From Azospirillum sp. 412522 (GTDB taxonomy: Bacteria > Pseudomonadota > Alphaproteobacteria > Azospirillales > Azospirillaceae): a stretch of 64,000 nt of DNA. The first letter of the stretch is position 1. Every line of letters begins with the position of its first letter. Below are positions 17,026 through 26,166 of the stretch, one piece after another. The stretch lies in the NCBI RefSeq assembly GCF_019805165.1, contig NZ_RWIJ01000001.1:478081-542080 (forward strand). Direction: 5' to 3'. The translations under genes and the position numbers were made by a program. The notes under the pieces are model-generated. The model was not told the DNA's origin and made no database searches. It saw only the letters and a list, made by a program, of their open reading frames with translations.

Positions 17026-17711
17026 TGCCGGCGCCGGGAGGATCTCCTCTTCGACTGGCTCTGTTCGATTGCGACGGCACGCTGGTCGACAGCCAGTTCG
17101 CCATCATCGACGCCATGAACCGGGCCTGGGCCGAGCATGGGTTGGGTGAGCCGGACCCGGCGGAGGTCCGCCGCATGGTCGGGCTGTCGCTGGTGGAGGC
17201 CGTCGCCCTCCTTCTGCCGGAGCGGGATGCCGATACGCATGTCGCAGTCGCGGAAAGCTACAAGCGCGCTTTCTCCAGCGCCCGCAGCCGCGGCGAGGTG
17301 GACGAGCCGCTGTTCCCCGGCATCCTCGAAGCCATCACGGCGCTGGAGGAGGCCGGCGTGCTGCTGGGCGTGGCCACCGGCAAGTCGCGGCGCGGGCTGG
17401 ACGCGGTGCTGATGAAACATGGGCTGGCCGGACGTTTCGTGACGTTGCAGACCGCCGATGTCGGTCCCGGCAAGCCGAACCCGCACATGGTCCAACGCGC
17501 GCTGGCGGAGACCGGCGCGCAAGAGGCGGCGACGGTTGTGATCGGCGACACCACCTACGACATTCAGATGGCGCGCAACGCGCGGGTGCGGTCGGTCGGC
17601 GTCTCCTGGGGCTACCATGCGGTGCCGGAACTGGAGCGGGCCGGGGCCGATCGCATCGTCCACCGCGGGCGCGACGTCGCCACCGCCGTGCTGGAGCTTT
17701 TGGAAGGGTAA
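17025..17711 (+). CDS. HAD-superfamily hydrolase (phosphoglycolate phosphatase-like)
   Basis: 228 residues. Motif I is LALFDCDGTLVDSQ, with nucleophile and acid/base Asp. Motif II Thr lies in GVATGKSRRG, with a lysine in GPGKPNPHM, and motif IV is VIGDTTYDIQMA. The helical cap between motifs I and II is type C1, as in phosphoglycolate phosphatases and beta-phosphoglucomutases. The substrate cannot be set from sequence. It starts on the rluC stop and is followed 3 nt later by the ATP12 gene, an arrangement common in alphaproteobacteria. Confidence 0.9.
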   Translation: MPAPGGSPLRLALFDCDGTLVDSQFAIIDAMNRAWAEHGLGEPDPAEVRRMVGLSLVEAVALLLPERDADTHVAVAESYKRAFSSARSRGEVDEPLFPGILEAITALEEAGVLLGVATGKSRRGLDAVLMKHGLAGRFVTLQTADVGPGKPNPHMVQRALAETGAQEAATVVIGDTTYDIQMARNARVRSVGVSWGYHAVPELERAGADRIVHRGRDVATAVLELLEG

Positions 17712-17714
17712 GCG

Positions 17715-18410
17715 ATGAAGCGTTTCTACAAGGCGGCGGGCGTCGGCGAGACCGAGGGCGGTTTCCGGGTCGAGCTGGACGGCCGTCCGGTGCGCAGCCC
17801 GGCCAAGGCGCCGCTGGTCTTCCCCAGCCGGCCGCTGGCCCAGGGCGTGGCGGACGAATGGGCGGAGCAGGGCGAGCAGATCGACGCCCATTCCATGCCG
17901 CTGATGCAGCTGTCGAGCACCGCCGTCGACCTGATCCCGGCCAAGCGGCCGGAGATTGTCCCCGCCATCAGCGCCTATGCCGAAACCGACCTGCTGTGCT
18001 ACCGCGCCGAACATCCCCAGCCGCTGGTGGAGCGGCAGGCCCAGCTCTGGCAGCCGCTGCTGGATTGGGCGGCGCTGACCTATGACGCGCCGCTGCATGT
18101 CTGCGCCGGCCTGATGCCGAAACCGCAGCCGGAAGAGGCGCTTGCCGCCCTGCGCCGGGTGGTGGAGCGGACGGACGACTGGTATCTGTCGGCGCTTCAG
18201 ACCGCGACCGGAGTCTGCGGCTCGATCGTCGTCGCGCTCGCGCTTCTGGAAGGCCGTCTGAGCGCCGAAGAGGCCTTCGAGGTCTCGCAACTGGACGAGA
18301 CCTATCAGATCGAGCAATGGGGCGAAGACGCCGAGGCCACGAAGCGCCGCGCCAATGTGCGCGCGGAGATCGTGGCCTGCCGGCGGTTCGTGGATCTGCT
18401 GCGGGGATAA
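17715..18410 (+). CDS. ATP12-family F1-ATPase assembly chaperone
   Basis: 231 residues matching the ATP12 family, whose mitochondrial members bind the F1 alpha subunit during ATP synthase assembly. Recognisable segments are MKRFYKAAGV at the start, a Pro-rich PVRSPAKAPLVFPSRPLA, ETDLLCYRAEHPQPLVERQ in the middle, and SQLDETYQIEQWGEDAEA near the end. Predicted cytoplasmic. It is the last gene of the crcB-rluC-HAD operon. Confidence 0.92.
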   Translation: MKRFYKAAGVGETEGGFRVELDGRPVRSPAKAPLVFPSRPLAQGVADEWAEQGEQIDAHSMPLMQLSSTAVDLIPAKRPEIVPAISAYAETDLLCYRAEHPQPLVERQAQLWQPLLDWAALTYDAPLHVCAGLMPKPQPEEALAALRRVVERTDDWYLSALQTATGVCGSIVVALALLEGRLSAEEAFEVSQLDETYQIEQWGEDAEATKRRANVRAEIVACRRFVDLLRG

Positions 18411-18432
18411 AAGGCGGGGGCGTTGCGCCCCC
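18409..18432 (-). terminator. Intrinsic terminator between ATP12 and the PRC-barrel gene
   Basis: Stem GGGGGCG/CGCCCCC (18416-18432) with a 3-nt loop. Read on the minus strand it is followed closely by TTTT, so it mainly serves the convergent PRC-barrel gene. Confidence 0.7.
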
Positions 18433-18452
18433 ACCTCGTGTCGCAAAGACCC

Positions 18453-19004
18453 TTACTTGACCGTGGTGGAGCCGGTGGTCGGAGCGGCGCCTGGCGCCAC
18501 GGTTTCCTTTTCGGCCGGCTTACGGTTCTTGTTCAGCGACGTCATGGTGTCGTCGTACTTGAAGTCCGGCATCGCCTTCACGTCGTCGCGGCTCATGCCG
18601 GCGAGGTTGAGGCGGTTGTTCTGCGAATCCCAGTTGGCGGCGCTGTAGTCGACGGCGACCTGCTTCTCGCCGATGCCGAGGAAGCCGCCGGAGCTGATGA
18701 CCAGCTGCTTGGCCTGACCGGTGCCGTCGAGGATGACGTCGTCGACCTCGCCGATCTTGTTGTTGTCGCGGCCGTAGACGTTCTTGCCGATCAGTTCCTC
18801 GGCGCTGGCGAGCTGGCCGCCGGTCGGGCCGGCCTTCGTCATGCTGCTTGCGCTGCCCGAGGTGGCGGCGTCCGGCGACGCGGTGTTGGACATGCTGGAG
18901 GTGGACGAGGACGGGTTGCCCACGGTCGGCGACGTGGTCTGCGCGACGGCGGTACCGGAGAGCAAAGCCAGCGTGGCGGCGGTGACGATCAGGGTGCGAC
19001 GCAT
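18453..19004 (-). CDS. Exported PRC-barrel domain protein
   Basis: 183 residues starting MRRTLIVTAATLALLSG, with a Sec signal peptide cleaved after AVA (near residue 21) and AAAGGAG 7 nt before the ATG. A Ser/Thr/Pro-rich low-complexity linker (about 22-70) precedes a PRC-barrel (about 70-140: IGKNVYGRDNNKIGEVDDVI, then VISSGGFLGIGEKQVAV). PRC-barrels are found in RimM and photosynthetic reaction centre H subunits. In exported proteins of this type the role is unknown, often suggested to be stress-related or envelope-associated. Confidence 0.88.
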   Translation of the reverse strand: MRRTLIVTAATLALLSGTAVAQTTSPTVGNPSSSTSSMSNTASPDAATSGSASSMTKAGPTGGQLASAEELIGKNVYGRDNNKIGEVDDVILDGTGQAKQLVISSGGFLGIGEKQVAVDYSAANWDSQNNRLNLAGMSRDDVKAMPDFKYDDTMTSLNKNRKPAEKETVAPGAAPTTGSTTVK

Positions 19005-19098
19005 GGGGTGGCTCCTTTGTCGTTGTGTCTGAAGACACCAGAACAACAGGAGCGCGGCCCGTTTGATTTCGCCTTCCGGGAATTCTTTCGGTGGGGGA

Positions 19099-20013
19099 CT
19101 AACCCTTCGTGGTAGGATCCCATGCGGGTTCACGCGGCGTCAGTGTTGCGGCACCTGCCTGGAAGGTCAGTCCGGTCCCGGCCGCATGCTGCACATCCTC
19201 CAGCCGCAGCAGGGCCAGTGCCGCGCCGTCGCGGCCGCTTCGGACCTCACCAACGTCCTTGCCGTCCAGCGTCACCGGGGTGCCGGCCTCCGGCAGCGCT
19301 CCGTCCACGGTCACCGGAAACAGCTTCTTCTTGATGAGGGCGCGGTATTTGGTGCGGGCGGTCAGTTCCTGCCCCATGTAGCAGCCCTTGTCCCAGGAAA
19401 TGGCGTTCAGCGCGTCCATCCGGCTTTCCAACGGGATCGACTTTTCCGGGATCAGGTCCAGCGTGCCGTCCGGCACGCCGAGCGACAGCCGCAAGCGGTC
19501 GTACTCGGCGACATCCCCCGGTGCCAGCCCGGTTGCCCCAAGGACCGCCAGCCCTTCCGCCGGGAGGAACAGACGGGCGCCGAGCGCCGGAAGCCGCGGG
19601 TCGGTGAAGGCGATGCCGCCGCCGAAGGGCCGCGTTGCCCCCGGTTCGGCCGGCAGGCCAAGCGCCTCCAGCGCGCCGTCCCCGAAGGCGACGGCCACGC
19701 GCAACTGATCCGCCCGGTCCTCCAGGGTGATCTTCGAGCGCAGCTTGTACATCTTCAGCCGGCGCAGCAGGTCTGCGCGCCGGTCCGTTTCCGGATCGAG
19801 CAGCAGGACAGCGTCCTCGCCGCTGCCCGACTCGACGAGCGTGAAGTCGTGCAGGAACTTGCCCTGCGGGGTCAGGAACAGGGCATAGGCGGCATGGTCC
19901 GGCGTGACCCGCAGCACGTCGTTGGACACCAGCCCTTGCAGGAAGGCCTTGCGGTCCTCACCCGAGACCGCCACCACGTTCCGCCGGTCCAGCACTGCGT
20001 AACCCGCCGACAT
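19099..20013 (-). CDS. ygfZ: Folate-binding YgfZ/GcvT-like Fe-S maintenance protein
   Basis: 304 residues related to the T-protein of glycine cleavage. The YgfZ signature K-G-C-Y-x-G-Q-E is present as DKGCYMGQELTARTKYR. E. coli YgfZ and mitochondrial Iba57 use tetrahydrofolate and this cysteine in repair or maturation of Fe-S enzymes. The start is the ATG at 20013, with GGAGG about 6 nt upstream; a GTG at 20025 is also in frame. Divergent from the BMP ABC operon. Confidence 0.92.
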   Translation of the reverse strand: MSAGYAVLDRRNVVAVSGEDRKAFLQGLVSNDVLRVTPDHAAYALFLTPQGKFLHDFTLVESGSGEDAVLLLDPETDRRADLLRRLKMYKLRSKITLEDRADQLRVAVAFGDGALEALGLPAEPGATRPFGGGIAFTDPRLPALGARLFLPAEGLAVLGATGLAPGDVAEYDRLRLSLGVPDGTLDLIPEKSIPLESRMDALNAISWDKGCYMGQELTARTKYRALIKKKLFPVTVDGALPEAGTPVTLDGKDVGEVRSGRDGAALALLRLEDVQHAAGTGLTFQAGAATLTPREPAWDPTTKG

Positions 20014-20167
20014 CCTTGCCTCCACACCACTCGATCAACTGGAGTGTTGGGCCGAACGGGCCGGCTGGCAAGGGTCTGCTGCATTGCAGAAGGCTGGGTT
20101 GCTTAGGCGGACTGTGGCATGATGACCAAAGCGGCAGATGCATCACCGTTGGGCAGAGGATCGGTTG

Positions 20168-20196
20168 TTGACGGCCGGTGGTGCCGCCGGATTACT
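20168..20196 (+). promoter_or_regulatory. Putative promoter of the BMP-type ABC operon
   Basis: TTGACG (20168-20173), 17-bp spacer, ATTACT (20191-20196). Transcription would begin near 20203, which favours the translation start at 20226 over an in-frame GTG at 20178. Confidence 0.35.
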
Positions 20197-20225
20197 CTGT
20201 TGGTAGCGGTGGCACGGCTTTGGCA

Positions 20226-21842
20226 ATGCCATACAGGTTTGACCTTTTCCCGGATTGCTCCTCCTTGCCTTCGCACGCCGAGACCTATCCCCCGGACGCT
20301 CCGCCGCCCCGATTGGAGCTGCGCGGCATCACCAAGCGATTCCCCGGCTGTCTGGCCAACGACCATGTCGATCTCGTCCTGCGACCGGGCGAGATCCATG
20401 CGCTGCTGGGGGAGAACGGGGCCGGCAAGTCGACGCTGGTCAAGATGATCTACGGGGTGCTGCACCCCGATTCCGGCACCCTGCTGTGGCAGGGGGCGGA
20501 GACGGTCGTGCCCGACCCGGCCGGCGCGCGCCGGCTCGGCATCGGCATGGTATTCCAGCATTTCTCGCTGTTCGACACGCTGACGGTGACGGAGAACATC
20601 GCGCTCGGCCTCGACAATGCCGGGCCGATGGATCAGCTTGCCGGCCGCATCCGCGAGGTGTCGGAACGCTACGGGCTGGCGCTGGACCCCGGCCGCCATG
20701 TCTTCCACCTGTCGGTGGGCGAGCGGCAGCGGGTGGAGATCGTGCGCTGCCTGTTGCAGGACCCGAAGCTGCTGATCATGGACGAGCCGACCTCGGTCCT
20801 GACGCCGCAGGAGGCGAGCAAGCTTTTCGAGACGCTGCGCGTGCTGGCGGCCGAGGGCTGCACGATTCTCTACATCTCGCACAAGCTGGAGGAAATCCGC
20901 GCCCTGTGCAGCCGCGCCACCGTGCTGCGGGCCGGCAAGGTGGTGGGTGCCGCCGACCCGCGGCAGGAGACCGCGCGCAGCCTCGCCGAGATGATGATGG
21001 GGGCGGAGCTGTCCACTCCCGAACGGCCGCCGCAGGGGGCGGCCGGTGCCGCGCGCCTGACAGTGCGCCACCTCTCGACCACCTCCGACAACCCGTTCGC
21101 CACCAACCTGAAGGACGTCAACTTCGAGGTGCGGGCGGGCGAGATCCTCGGCATCGCCGGCGTCGCCGGCAACGGGCAGGCGGAGCTGATGGCGGCGTTG
21201 AGCGGCGAGGCACTGCTGGCCGACGCCGATGCCGTGGTGATCGAGGGCACGTCGGCCGGACATCTCGGTCCGCGGGCGCGCCGCGGACTCGGCCTCGCCT
21301 TCGTGCCGGAGGAGCGGCTCGGCCGCGGTGCCGTGCCGGAACTGAGCCTGTCGGAGAACGCGCTGCTGTCGGGCTATGCCCGCGAGCCGCTGGTGCGCGG
21401 CGGCATGGTCCATTTCGCCCGCGCCCGCGCCTATGCCGAGACGATCATCCGCGGCTTCAACGTCGTCGCCCACGGCCACCGGGCGGAGGCGCGGTCGCTG
21501 TCGGGCGGTAACCTGCAGAAATTCATCATCGGCCGCGAAATCCTGCAAAAGCCGAAACTTCTCGTCGTCGGTCAGCCGACCTGGGGTGTCGATGCCGGCG
21601 CTGCCGCCGCCATCCACAAGGCGCTGATCGATCTGGCGCGCTCCGGTGCGGCGGTGCTGGTCATCAGCCAGGATCTGGACGAGCTGTTCGTGCTGAGCGA
21701 CCGGATCTCCGTGCTGTTCCACGGCCGCCTGTCCGACAGCCGGCCGACGCATGAGACGAGTGTGGAGCGCATCGGCCTGCTGATGGGCGGCCTGTTCGGC
21801 ACGCCGCCGGACGAAGATGGGGAGATCACGCGTGCGGTCTGA
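20226..21842 (+). CDS. ABC importer ATPase, BMP-type nucleoside/sugar family (double NBD)
   Basis: 538 residues with two nucleotide-binding domains in tandem, as in RbsA and in the YufO/NupO-type ATPases that serve BMP-family importers. NBD1 is complete: Walker A GENGAGKST, signature LSVGERQRVEI, Walker B LLIMDEPTSVL, then the switch His in YISHKLEEI. NBD2 has the degenerate P-loop GVAGNGQAEL but a clear signature LSGGNLQKFIIGREI. The start is uncertain; no strong ribosome site precedes the ATG at 20226. The two permeases and the binding protein follow in order. Confidence 0.92.
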   Translation: MPYRFDLFPDCSSLPSHAETYPPDAPPPRLELRGITKRFPGCLANDHVDLVLRPGEIHALLGENGAGKSTLVKMIYGVLHPDSGTLLWQGAETVVPDPAGARRLGIGMVFQHFSLFDTLTVTENIALGLDNAGPMDQLAGRIREVSERYGLALDPGRHVFHLSVGERQRVEIVRCLLQDPKLLIMDEPTSVLTPQEASKLFETLRVLAAEGCTILYISHKLEEIRALCSRATVLRAGKVVGAADPRQETARSLAEMMMGAELSTPERPPQGAAGAARLTVRHLSTTSDNPFATNLKDVNFEVRAGEILGIAGVAGNGQAELMAALSGEALLADADAVVIEGTSAGHLGPRARRGLGLAFVPEERLGRGAVPELSLSENALLSGYAREPLVRGGMVHFARARAYAETIIRGFNVVAHGHRAEARSLSGGNLQKFIIGREILQKPKLLVVGQPTWGVDAGAAAAIHKALIDLARSGAAVLVISQDLDELFVLSDRISVLFHGRLSDSRPTHETSVERIGLLMGGLFGTPPDEDGEITRAV

Positions 21843-21869
21843 TGGGTACCTGAACGCCGGAGTCGCCGC

Positions 21870-22946
21870 ATGAGCTTCATCCGTCTTGAGCCGCGCGGGC
21901 AGGCGTCGAAGACCATGGTCTACGTCACGCCGCTGCTGGCGGTGGCGCTGACCCTGCTCAGCGGCTTCATCCTGTTCCTGGCGATGGGCTTCGACCCGTT
22001 GAAGGCGCTCTATTCATTCTTCGTCGCGCCGGTGACCTCGGTCCGTGGCGTGGGCGAGCTGGTGGTGAAGGCGACGCCGTTGGTGCTGTGCGCCGTCGGG
22101 CTCGCCATCGGCTTTCGCGCCAATGTCTGGAACATCGGCGCCGAGGGGCAGCTGACGCTGGGCGCCATCACCGGCGGCGGGCTGGCGCTGGCCTTCTATG
22201 GCGAGGGCGGCTGGTGGCTGCTGCCCTTGATGGTGATCGGCGGCGCCATCGGCGGTGCGGTCTGGGCTGCGGTGCCGGCCTTTCTGCGGCTGCGCTTCAA
22301 TGCCAGCGAGATCCTGACCAGCCTGATGCTGAACTACGTCGCGCTGCTGCTGTTGAACTATCTGGTCCATGGACCCTTCCGCGACCCCGACGGCTTCGCC
22401 TTTCCGGAATCGCGGCTGTTCGAGGCCGATGCCACGCTGCCGGTGCTGTGGGCCGGGACCCGCGTCCATCTCGGCGCGCTGTTCGCTCTGCTGGCGGTGG
22501 CGGGCGGCTGGCTGCTGATCGCGCGGACCTTCATCGGCTTCCAGATCAAGGTGATCGGGCTGACCCCGGCCGCTGCCGGCTATGCCGGCTTCGACCAGAA
22601 GCGCATCGTCTGGCTGACGCTGCTGCTGTCGGGTGCCTTGGCCGGCATCGCCGGCATGGGCGAGGTCGCCGGCCCCATCGGCCAGGTCACCGCCGGCATA
22701 TCGCCCGGCTATGGCTATACCGCCATCATCGTCGCCTTCCTGGGCCGGCTGCATCCGGTCGGCATTCTGCTGGCGGCGTTGCTGATGGCGCTGTCCTTCA
22801 TCGGCGGCGAGGCGGCGCAGATCGCCATGGGTTTGCCCAAGGCCATCACCGGAGTGTTCCAGGGCATGCTTCTGTTCTTCCTGCTGGCGAGCGACGTACT
22901 GATCCGCTACCGGGTCCGCTTCGGTGCGCGGAGGGCTGCGGCATGA
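21870..22946 (+). CDS. ABC importer permease 1 (nucleoside/simple sugar)
   Basis: 358 residues with about nine hydrophobic helices. GFRANVWNIGAEGQLTLGAI and the segment NASEILTSLMLNYVALLLLN are typical of the larger permease of BMP-family importers (NupP/YufP type). Starts 27 nt after the ATPase stop and overlaps permease 2 by 4 nt (ATGA). Together with permease 2 it would form the heterodimeric channel. Confidence 0.93.
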   Translation: MSFIRLEPRGQASKTMVYVTPLLAVALTLLSGFILFLAMGFDPLKALYSFFVAPVTSVRGVGELVVKATPLVLCAVGLAIGFRANVWNIGAEGQLTLGAITGGGLALAFYGEGGWWLLPLMVIGGAIGGAVWAAVPAFLRLRFNASEILTSLMLNYVALLLLNYLVHGPFRDPDGFAFPESRLFEADATLPVLWAGTRVHLGALFALLAVAGGWLLIARTFIGFQIKVIGLTPAAAGYAGFDQKRIVWLTLLLSGALAGIAGMGEVAGPIGQVTAGISPGYGYTAIIVAFLGRLHPVGILLAALLMALSFIGGEAAQIAMGLPKAITGVFQGMLLFFLLASDVLIRYRVRFGARRAAA

Positions 22947-23872
22947 ACGACTTTGCCCTGATCGGCCCGATCCTGGCCGCGATGTTCGCGGCGGCGACAC
23001 CGCTGCTGTTCGCCGCGCTCGGCGAACTGGTGGTGGAGAAGTCGGGCGTCCTCAACCTCGGCGTCGAGGGCATGATGCTGGTCGGCGCCGTCTGCGGTTT
23101 CGCCGTGGCGGTGCAGACCGGCAGCGCCACCACCGGTTTTCTCGTCGCCGCGCTGGCCGGTGCCGCCACCGCCTCGCTGTTCGCCGTGCTGACCCTGTTC
23201 CTGCTGGCCAATCAGGTGGCGACCGGCCTTGCCCTGACCCTGTTCGGCGTCGGCCTGTCGGCGCTGATCGGCCAGGGCTTCGTCGGCATCCCGCTGGAAG
23301 GGCTGCCGAAGCTGTACGTCCCCGGCCTGACCGACCTGCCGGTGGTGGGGCAGGCGCTGTTCGGCCAGGACGTCATGGTCTATCTGGCGGTGGCCGCCGT
23401 GCCGCTGGTCCACCTGTTCCTCTACCGCACCCGCGCCGGCCTCGTCCTGCGCGCGGTGGGGGAGAACCACACGGCCGCCCATGCGCTGGGCTACAAGGTG
23501 CTGCGCATCCGCTTTCTGGCGGTGCTGTTCGGCGGTGCCATGGCCGGGCTGGGCGGTGCCTTCCTGTCGATGGACTATACGCCGATGTGGGCGGAGAACA
23601 TGACCTCGGGCCGCGGCTGGATCGCGCTGGCGCTGGTGGTCTTCGCCACCTGGAAGCCGGTCCGCGCCATGCTGGGCGCCTGGCTGTTCGGCGGTGTCAC
23701 CATCCTGCAGCTGCACGTCCAGGGGTTGGGCATCGACGTGCCGTCGCAGCTCTTGTCGATGCTGCCGTATCTGGCTACCGTTCTGGTCCTGGTGCTGATT
23801 TCGCGGGACGTCGCCCGCATCCGCCTGAACGCGCCGGCCTGTCTGGGAAAACTGTTTCATCCCGATGCTTGA
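22943..23872 (+). CDS. ABC importer permease 2 (nucleoside/simple sugar)
   Basis: 309 residues, mostly transmembrane. The family hallmark is near the N terminus (EKSGVLNLGVEGMMLVGAV), and the cytoplasmic coupling segment GENHTAAHALGYKVLRIR and SMDYTPMWAENMTSGRGWIA follow. It is the smaller permease partner in BMP-type importers (NupQ/YufQ type). A separate AT-rich promoter-like segment lies between its stop and the binding-protein gene. Confidence 0.93.
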   Translation: MNDFALIGPILAAMFAAATPLLFAALGELVVEKSGVLNLGVEGMMLVGAVCGFAVAVQTGSATTGFLVAALAGAATASLFAVLTLFLLANQVATGLALTLFGVGLSALIGQGFVGIPLEGLPKLYVPGLTDLPVVGQALFGQDVMVYLAVAAVPLVHLFLYRTRAGLVLRAVGENHTAAHALGYKVLRIRFLAVLFGGAMAGLGGAFLSMDYTPMWAENMTSGRGWIALALVVFATWKPVRAMLGAWLFGGVTILQLHVQGLGIDVPSQLLSMLPYLATVLVLVLISRDVARIRLNAPACLGKLFHPDA

Positions 23873-23881
23873 CGCGTCGTT

Positions 23882-23910
23882 TTGAAAACGAAACAAAGCC
23901 CATATCTAAA
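23882..23910 (+). promoter_or_regulatory. Internal promoter candidate before the BMP binding protein
   Basis: TTGAAA (23882-23887), 17-bp spacer, TCTAAA (23905-23910) in an AT-rich gap of the operon, overlapping the palindrome CGTTTTGAAAACG (23878-23890). It could boost the binding protein relative to the membrane subunits. Confidence 0.35.
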
Positions 23911-23935
23911 GACATCAAGATCAAGGAGCGTCGAC

Positions 23936-25027
23936 GTGAACAGAAGGACGATGGGCAAGACGGTGCTGGGTCTGGCCGGCGCCGCGATCGCGCTGAGCGT
24001 GGGCATGGGCTCCGCCTTTGCGCAGGAGAAGCTGAAGGTCGGCTTCGTCTATGTCGGCCCGGTCAGCGACCATGGCTACAGCTACCAGCACGACCAGGGC
24101 CGTCTGGCCGTGGAGAAGGCGCTGGGCGACAAGGTCACCACCACCTTCGTCGAGAATGTGCCGGAAGGCGCCGATGCCGAGCGCGTGATCGAACAGCTGG
24201 CCGCCAGCGGCCACAAGCTGATCTTCACCACTTCCTTCGGCTTCATGAACCCGACGCTGAAGGTGGCCCAGCGCCATCCCGACGTGAAGTTCGAGCATGC
24301 CACCGGCTACAAGCGCGCTGCCAATGTCGCGACCTACTCGGGCCGCTTCTATGAGGGCCGCACGGTCGTCGGCGCCATCGCCGGCAAGATGACCAAGTCG
24401 AACATCATCGGCTACATCGGCTCCTATCCGATTCCCGAGGTGGTCGGCGGCATCAACGCCTTCACCATCGCGCTGCGCGAACAGAACCCGAAGGCCGAGG
24501 TCCGCGTGGTCTGGGTCAACAGCTGGTACGACCCCGGCAAGGAAGCCGAGGCCGCCAAGGCGCTGATCGACCAGGGCGCCGACATCATCGTCCAGCACAC
24601 CGACAGCCCGGCCCCGATCCAGACCGCGCAGGAGCGTGGGCTGTGGTCGGTCGGCCAGTCTTCGGACATGACCCGCTTCGGTCCGAAGTCGCACCTGACC
24701 GCGATCGTCGAGGACTGGAACGGCTACTACGTCGACCGCGTCAAGGCGGTGCTGGACGGCAGCTGGAAGCCGATCGACACCTGGGGCGGCATCAAGACCG
24801 GGATGGTCGAGCTGGCCCCCTACAACCCGGCGATCCCGGCCGACGTCGTGAAGATGGCCGACCAGATCAAGGCCGACATCGTGTCGGGCAAGCGCCACTC
24901 CTTCCAGGGCCCGGTCAAGGACCAGTCCGGCAAGGTCGTGATCCCGGAAGGCAAGAGCGCCACCGACGAGCAGATCCTGAAGATGGACTGGTACGTCGAG
25001 GGCGTGCAGGGCAAGGTTCCGAAGTAA
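23936..25027 (+). CDS. BMP-family ABC transporter substrate-binding protein
   Basis: 363 residues from a GTG with AAGGAG 7 nt upstream. The signal peptide MGKTVLGLAGAAIALSVGMG is preceded by NRRT and cleaved after AFA, with no lipobox cysteine, so the protein should be free in the periplasm. The mature part is a BMP/PnrA fold: KVGFVYVGPVSDHGYSYQH at the start, FTTSFGFMNPTLKVA, then IGSYPIPEVVGGINAF and QHTDSPAPIQTAQERG. Members bind purine nucleosides or related compounds. No nucleoside-catabolic gene adjoins, so the ligand is open. Confidence 0.94.
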   Translation: MNRRTMGKTVLGLAGAAIALSVGMGSAFAQEKLKVGFVYVGPVSDHGYSYQHDQGRLAVEKALGDKVTTTFVENVPEGADAERVIEQLAASGHKLIFTTSFGFMNPTLKVAQRHPDVKFEHATGYKRAANVATYSGRFYEGRTVVGAIAGKMTKSNIIGYIGSYPIPEVVGGINAFTIALREQNPKAEVRVVWVNSWYDPGKEAEAAKALIDQGADIIVQHTDSPAPIQTAQERGLWSVGQSSDMTRFGPKSHLTAIVEDWNGYYVDRVKAVLDGSWKPIDTWGGIKTGMVELAPYNPAIPADVVKMADQIKADIVSGKRHSFQGPVKDQSGKVVIPEGKSATDEQILKMDWYVEGVQGKVPK

Positions 25028-25103
25028 GCAGCGTGCGGCGTGGCGGATCGGGGGTGAAGCCCTGCGGTCCGTCGCGCCTGTCGGCGATGTGGGGAGGTGG
25101 GCG

Positions 25104-25544
25104 ATGGACGGAAGCAGCCTCTACGACAGCGATTTCTACGCCTGGGCGAACGAGCAGGCCGGCCTGCTGCGGGCTGGCAAGCTCGACGCGGCGGACATCG
25201 AACACATCGCCGAGGAGATCGAGAGTATGGGGCGCAGCGAAAAGCGTGAACTGGTCAACCGCTTGGCCGTTCTGCTGCTGCATCTGTTGAAGTGGCGCTA
25301 TCAGGCGCCGCTGCGCGGCAACAGCTGGCGCCTCAGCATCGAGGAGCAGCGCTACCGGCTCGCAGCCCATCTGCGCGACAATCCGAGCCTCAAGTCGTCG
25401 CTTGGAGCGTCTGTCGAGGACGCATATCGGCTTGCGTTGATCGCAGCCGAACGAGAGACCGGCATTTCGCGGCAGGTCTTCCCCATAGACTGTCCGTGGG
25501 GCTTCGCCGAAATGTTGGACGAGGGCTTCTGGCCGGAAGGCTGA
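25104..25544 (+). CDS. DUF29 family protein
   Basis: 146 residues, alpha-helical and cytoplasmic. The DUF29 pattern is clear: SLYDSDFYAWANEQAGLLR at the start, ADIEHIAEEIESMGRSEKRE, LLLHLLKWRYQ and SWRLSIEEQR, ending in CPWGFAEMLDEGFWP. The ATG at 25104 has GGGGAGG 6 nt upstream. DUF29 proteins are common in cyanobacteria and alphaproteobacteria, often in several copies; no biochemical function is established. Confidence 0.9.
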   Translation: MDGSSLYDSDFYAWANEQAGLLRAGKLDAADIEHIAEEIESMGRSEKRELVNRLAVLLLHLLKWRYQAPLRGNSWRLSIEEQRYRLAAHLRDNPSLKSSLGASVEDAYRLALIAAERETGISRQVFPIDCPWGFAEMLDEGFWPEG

Positions 25545-25566
25545 AGAGTTCCGGCCGCGCCCCGCC

Positions 25567-26076
25567 TTACAGATACTCGCCCAGCAACCGCAGGAATGGC
25601 CGGGCTTCCTGCAGAACCAGGATGGTCTGGTGGAACAGGTCCTCGGGCGAGGCATGGTGTTCCAGCCGGATTTCCGAGAACAGGATGATCTTCTGGCCGC
25701 CCTGGACGATGAAGCGGACATGCGGCAGCCCCTCGATCCCGCGCAGCACCGCCAGCAGGGCGCGGCGGCGTTCCGGAGCCTGGGCGGTGTAGGGGACATG
25801 GCCGACGTCGGCCCAGATCTGGCAGATCGACCCGCCGCCTTCCTCCGCGCTCTCATGCCGGACGGCGACGTTGAAGGGCAGGCCGTCGGCCATGAAGGTC
25901 AGCTTGCAGGGGCGGGGCGGCCTGGCGATGCCCAGTACGCCTTCCGGCGTCATCTCGATCGAGCCTGGGCTGATGGGCAAGGCGCCGTCCGGCACTTCGG
26001 CCAGCGATTGAATGGTCTTCAGATCGGGAACGGACAAAGCGGTATGCTCGGCTAGGGGCGAAGGATACGACAGCAT
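25567..26076 (-). CDS. Uncharacterised protein, 169 aa
   Basis: Not recognised. Predicted soluble, without signal peptide. An N-terminal half ([17 protein letters not shown]) leads to a central beta-rich region [20 protein letters not shown] and a C-terminal helix-rich part ending [19 protein letters not shown]. Convergent with DUF29 and divergent from psd. Composition and third-position G+C match the neighbours, which supports a real gene. Confidence 0.7.
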   Translation of the reverse strand: MLSYPSPLAEHTALSVPDLKTIQSLAEVPDGALPISPGSIEMTPEGVLGIARPPRPCKLTFMADGLPFNVAVRHESAEEGGGSICQIWADVGHVPYTAQAPERRRALLAVLRGIEGLPHVRFIVQGGQKIILFSEIRLEHHASPEDLFHQTILVLQEARPFLRLLGEYL

Positions 26077-26166
26077 GGGCGTCGCCAGCTAAAAATCTGT
26101 AAAGGCATGCAACGCACGTCTAGAATGGCTGTTCGCTGTGGTCTGAAAATACGAAGAAAGCAGGCG

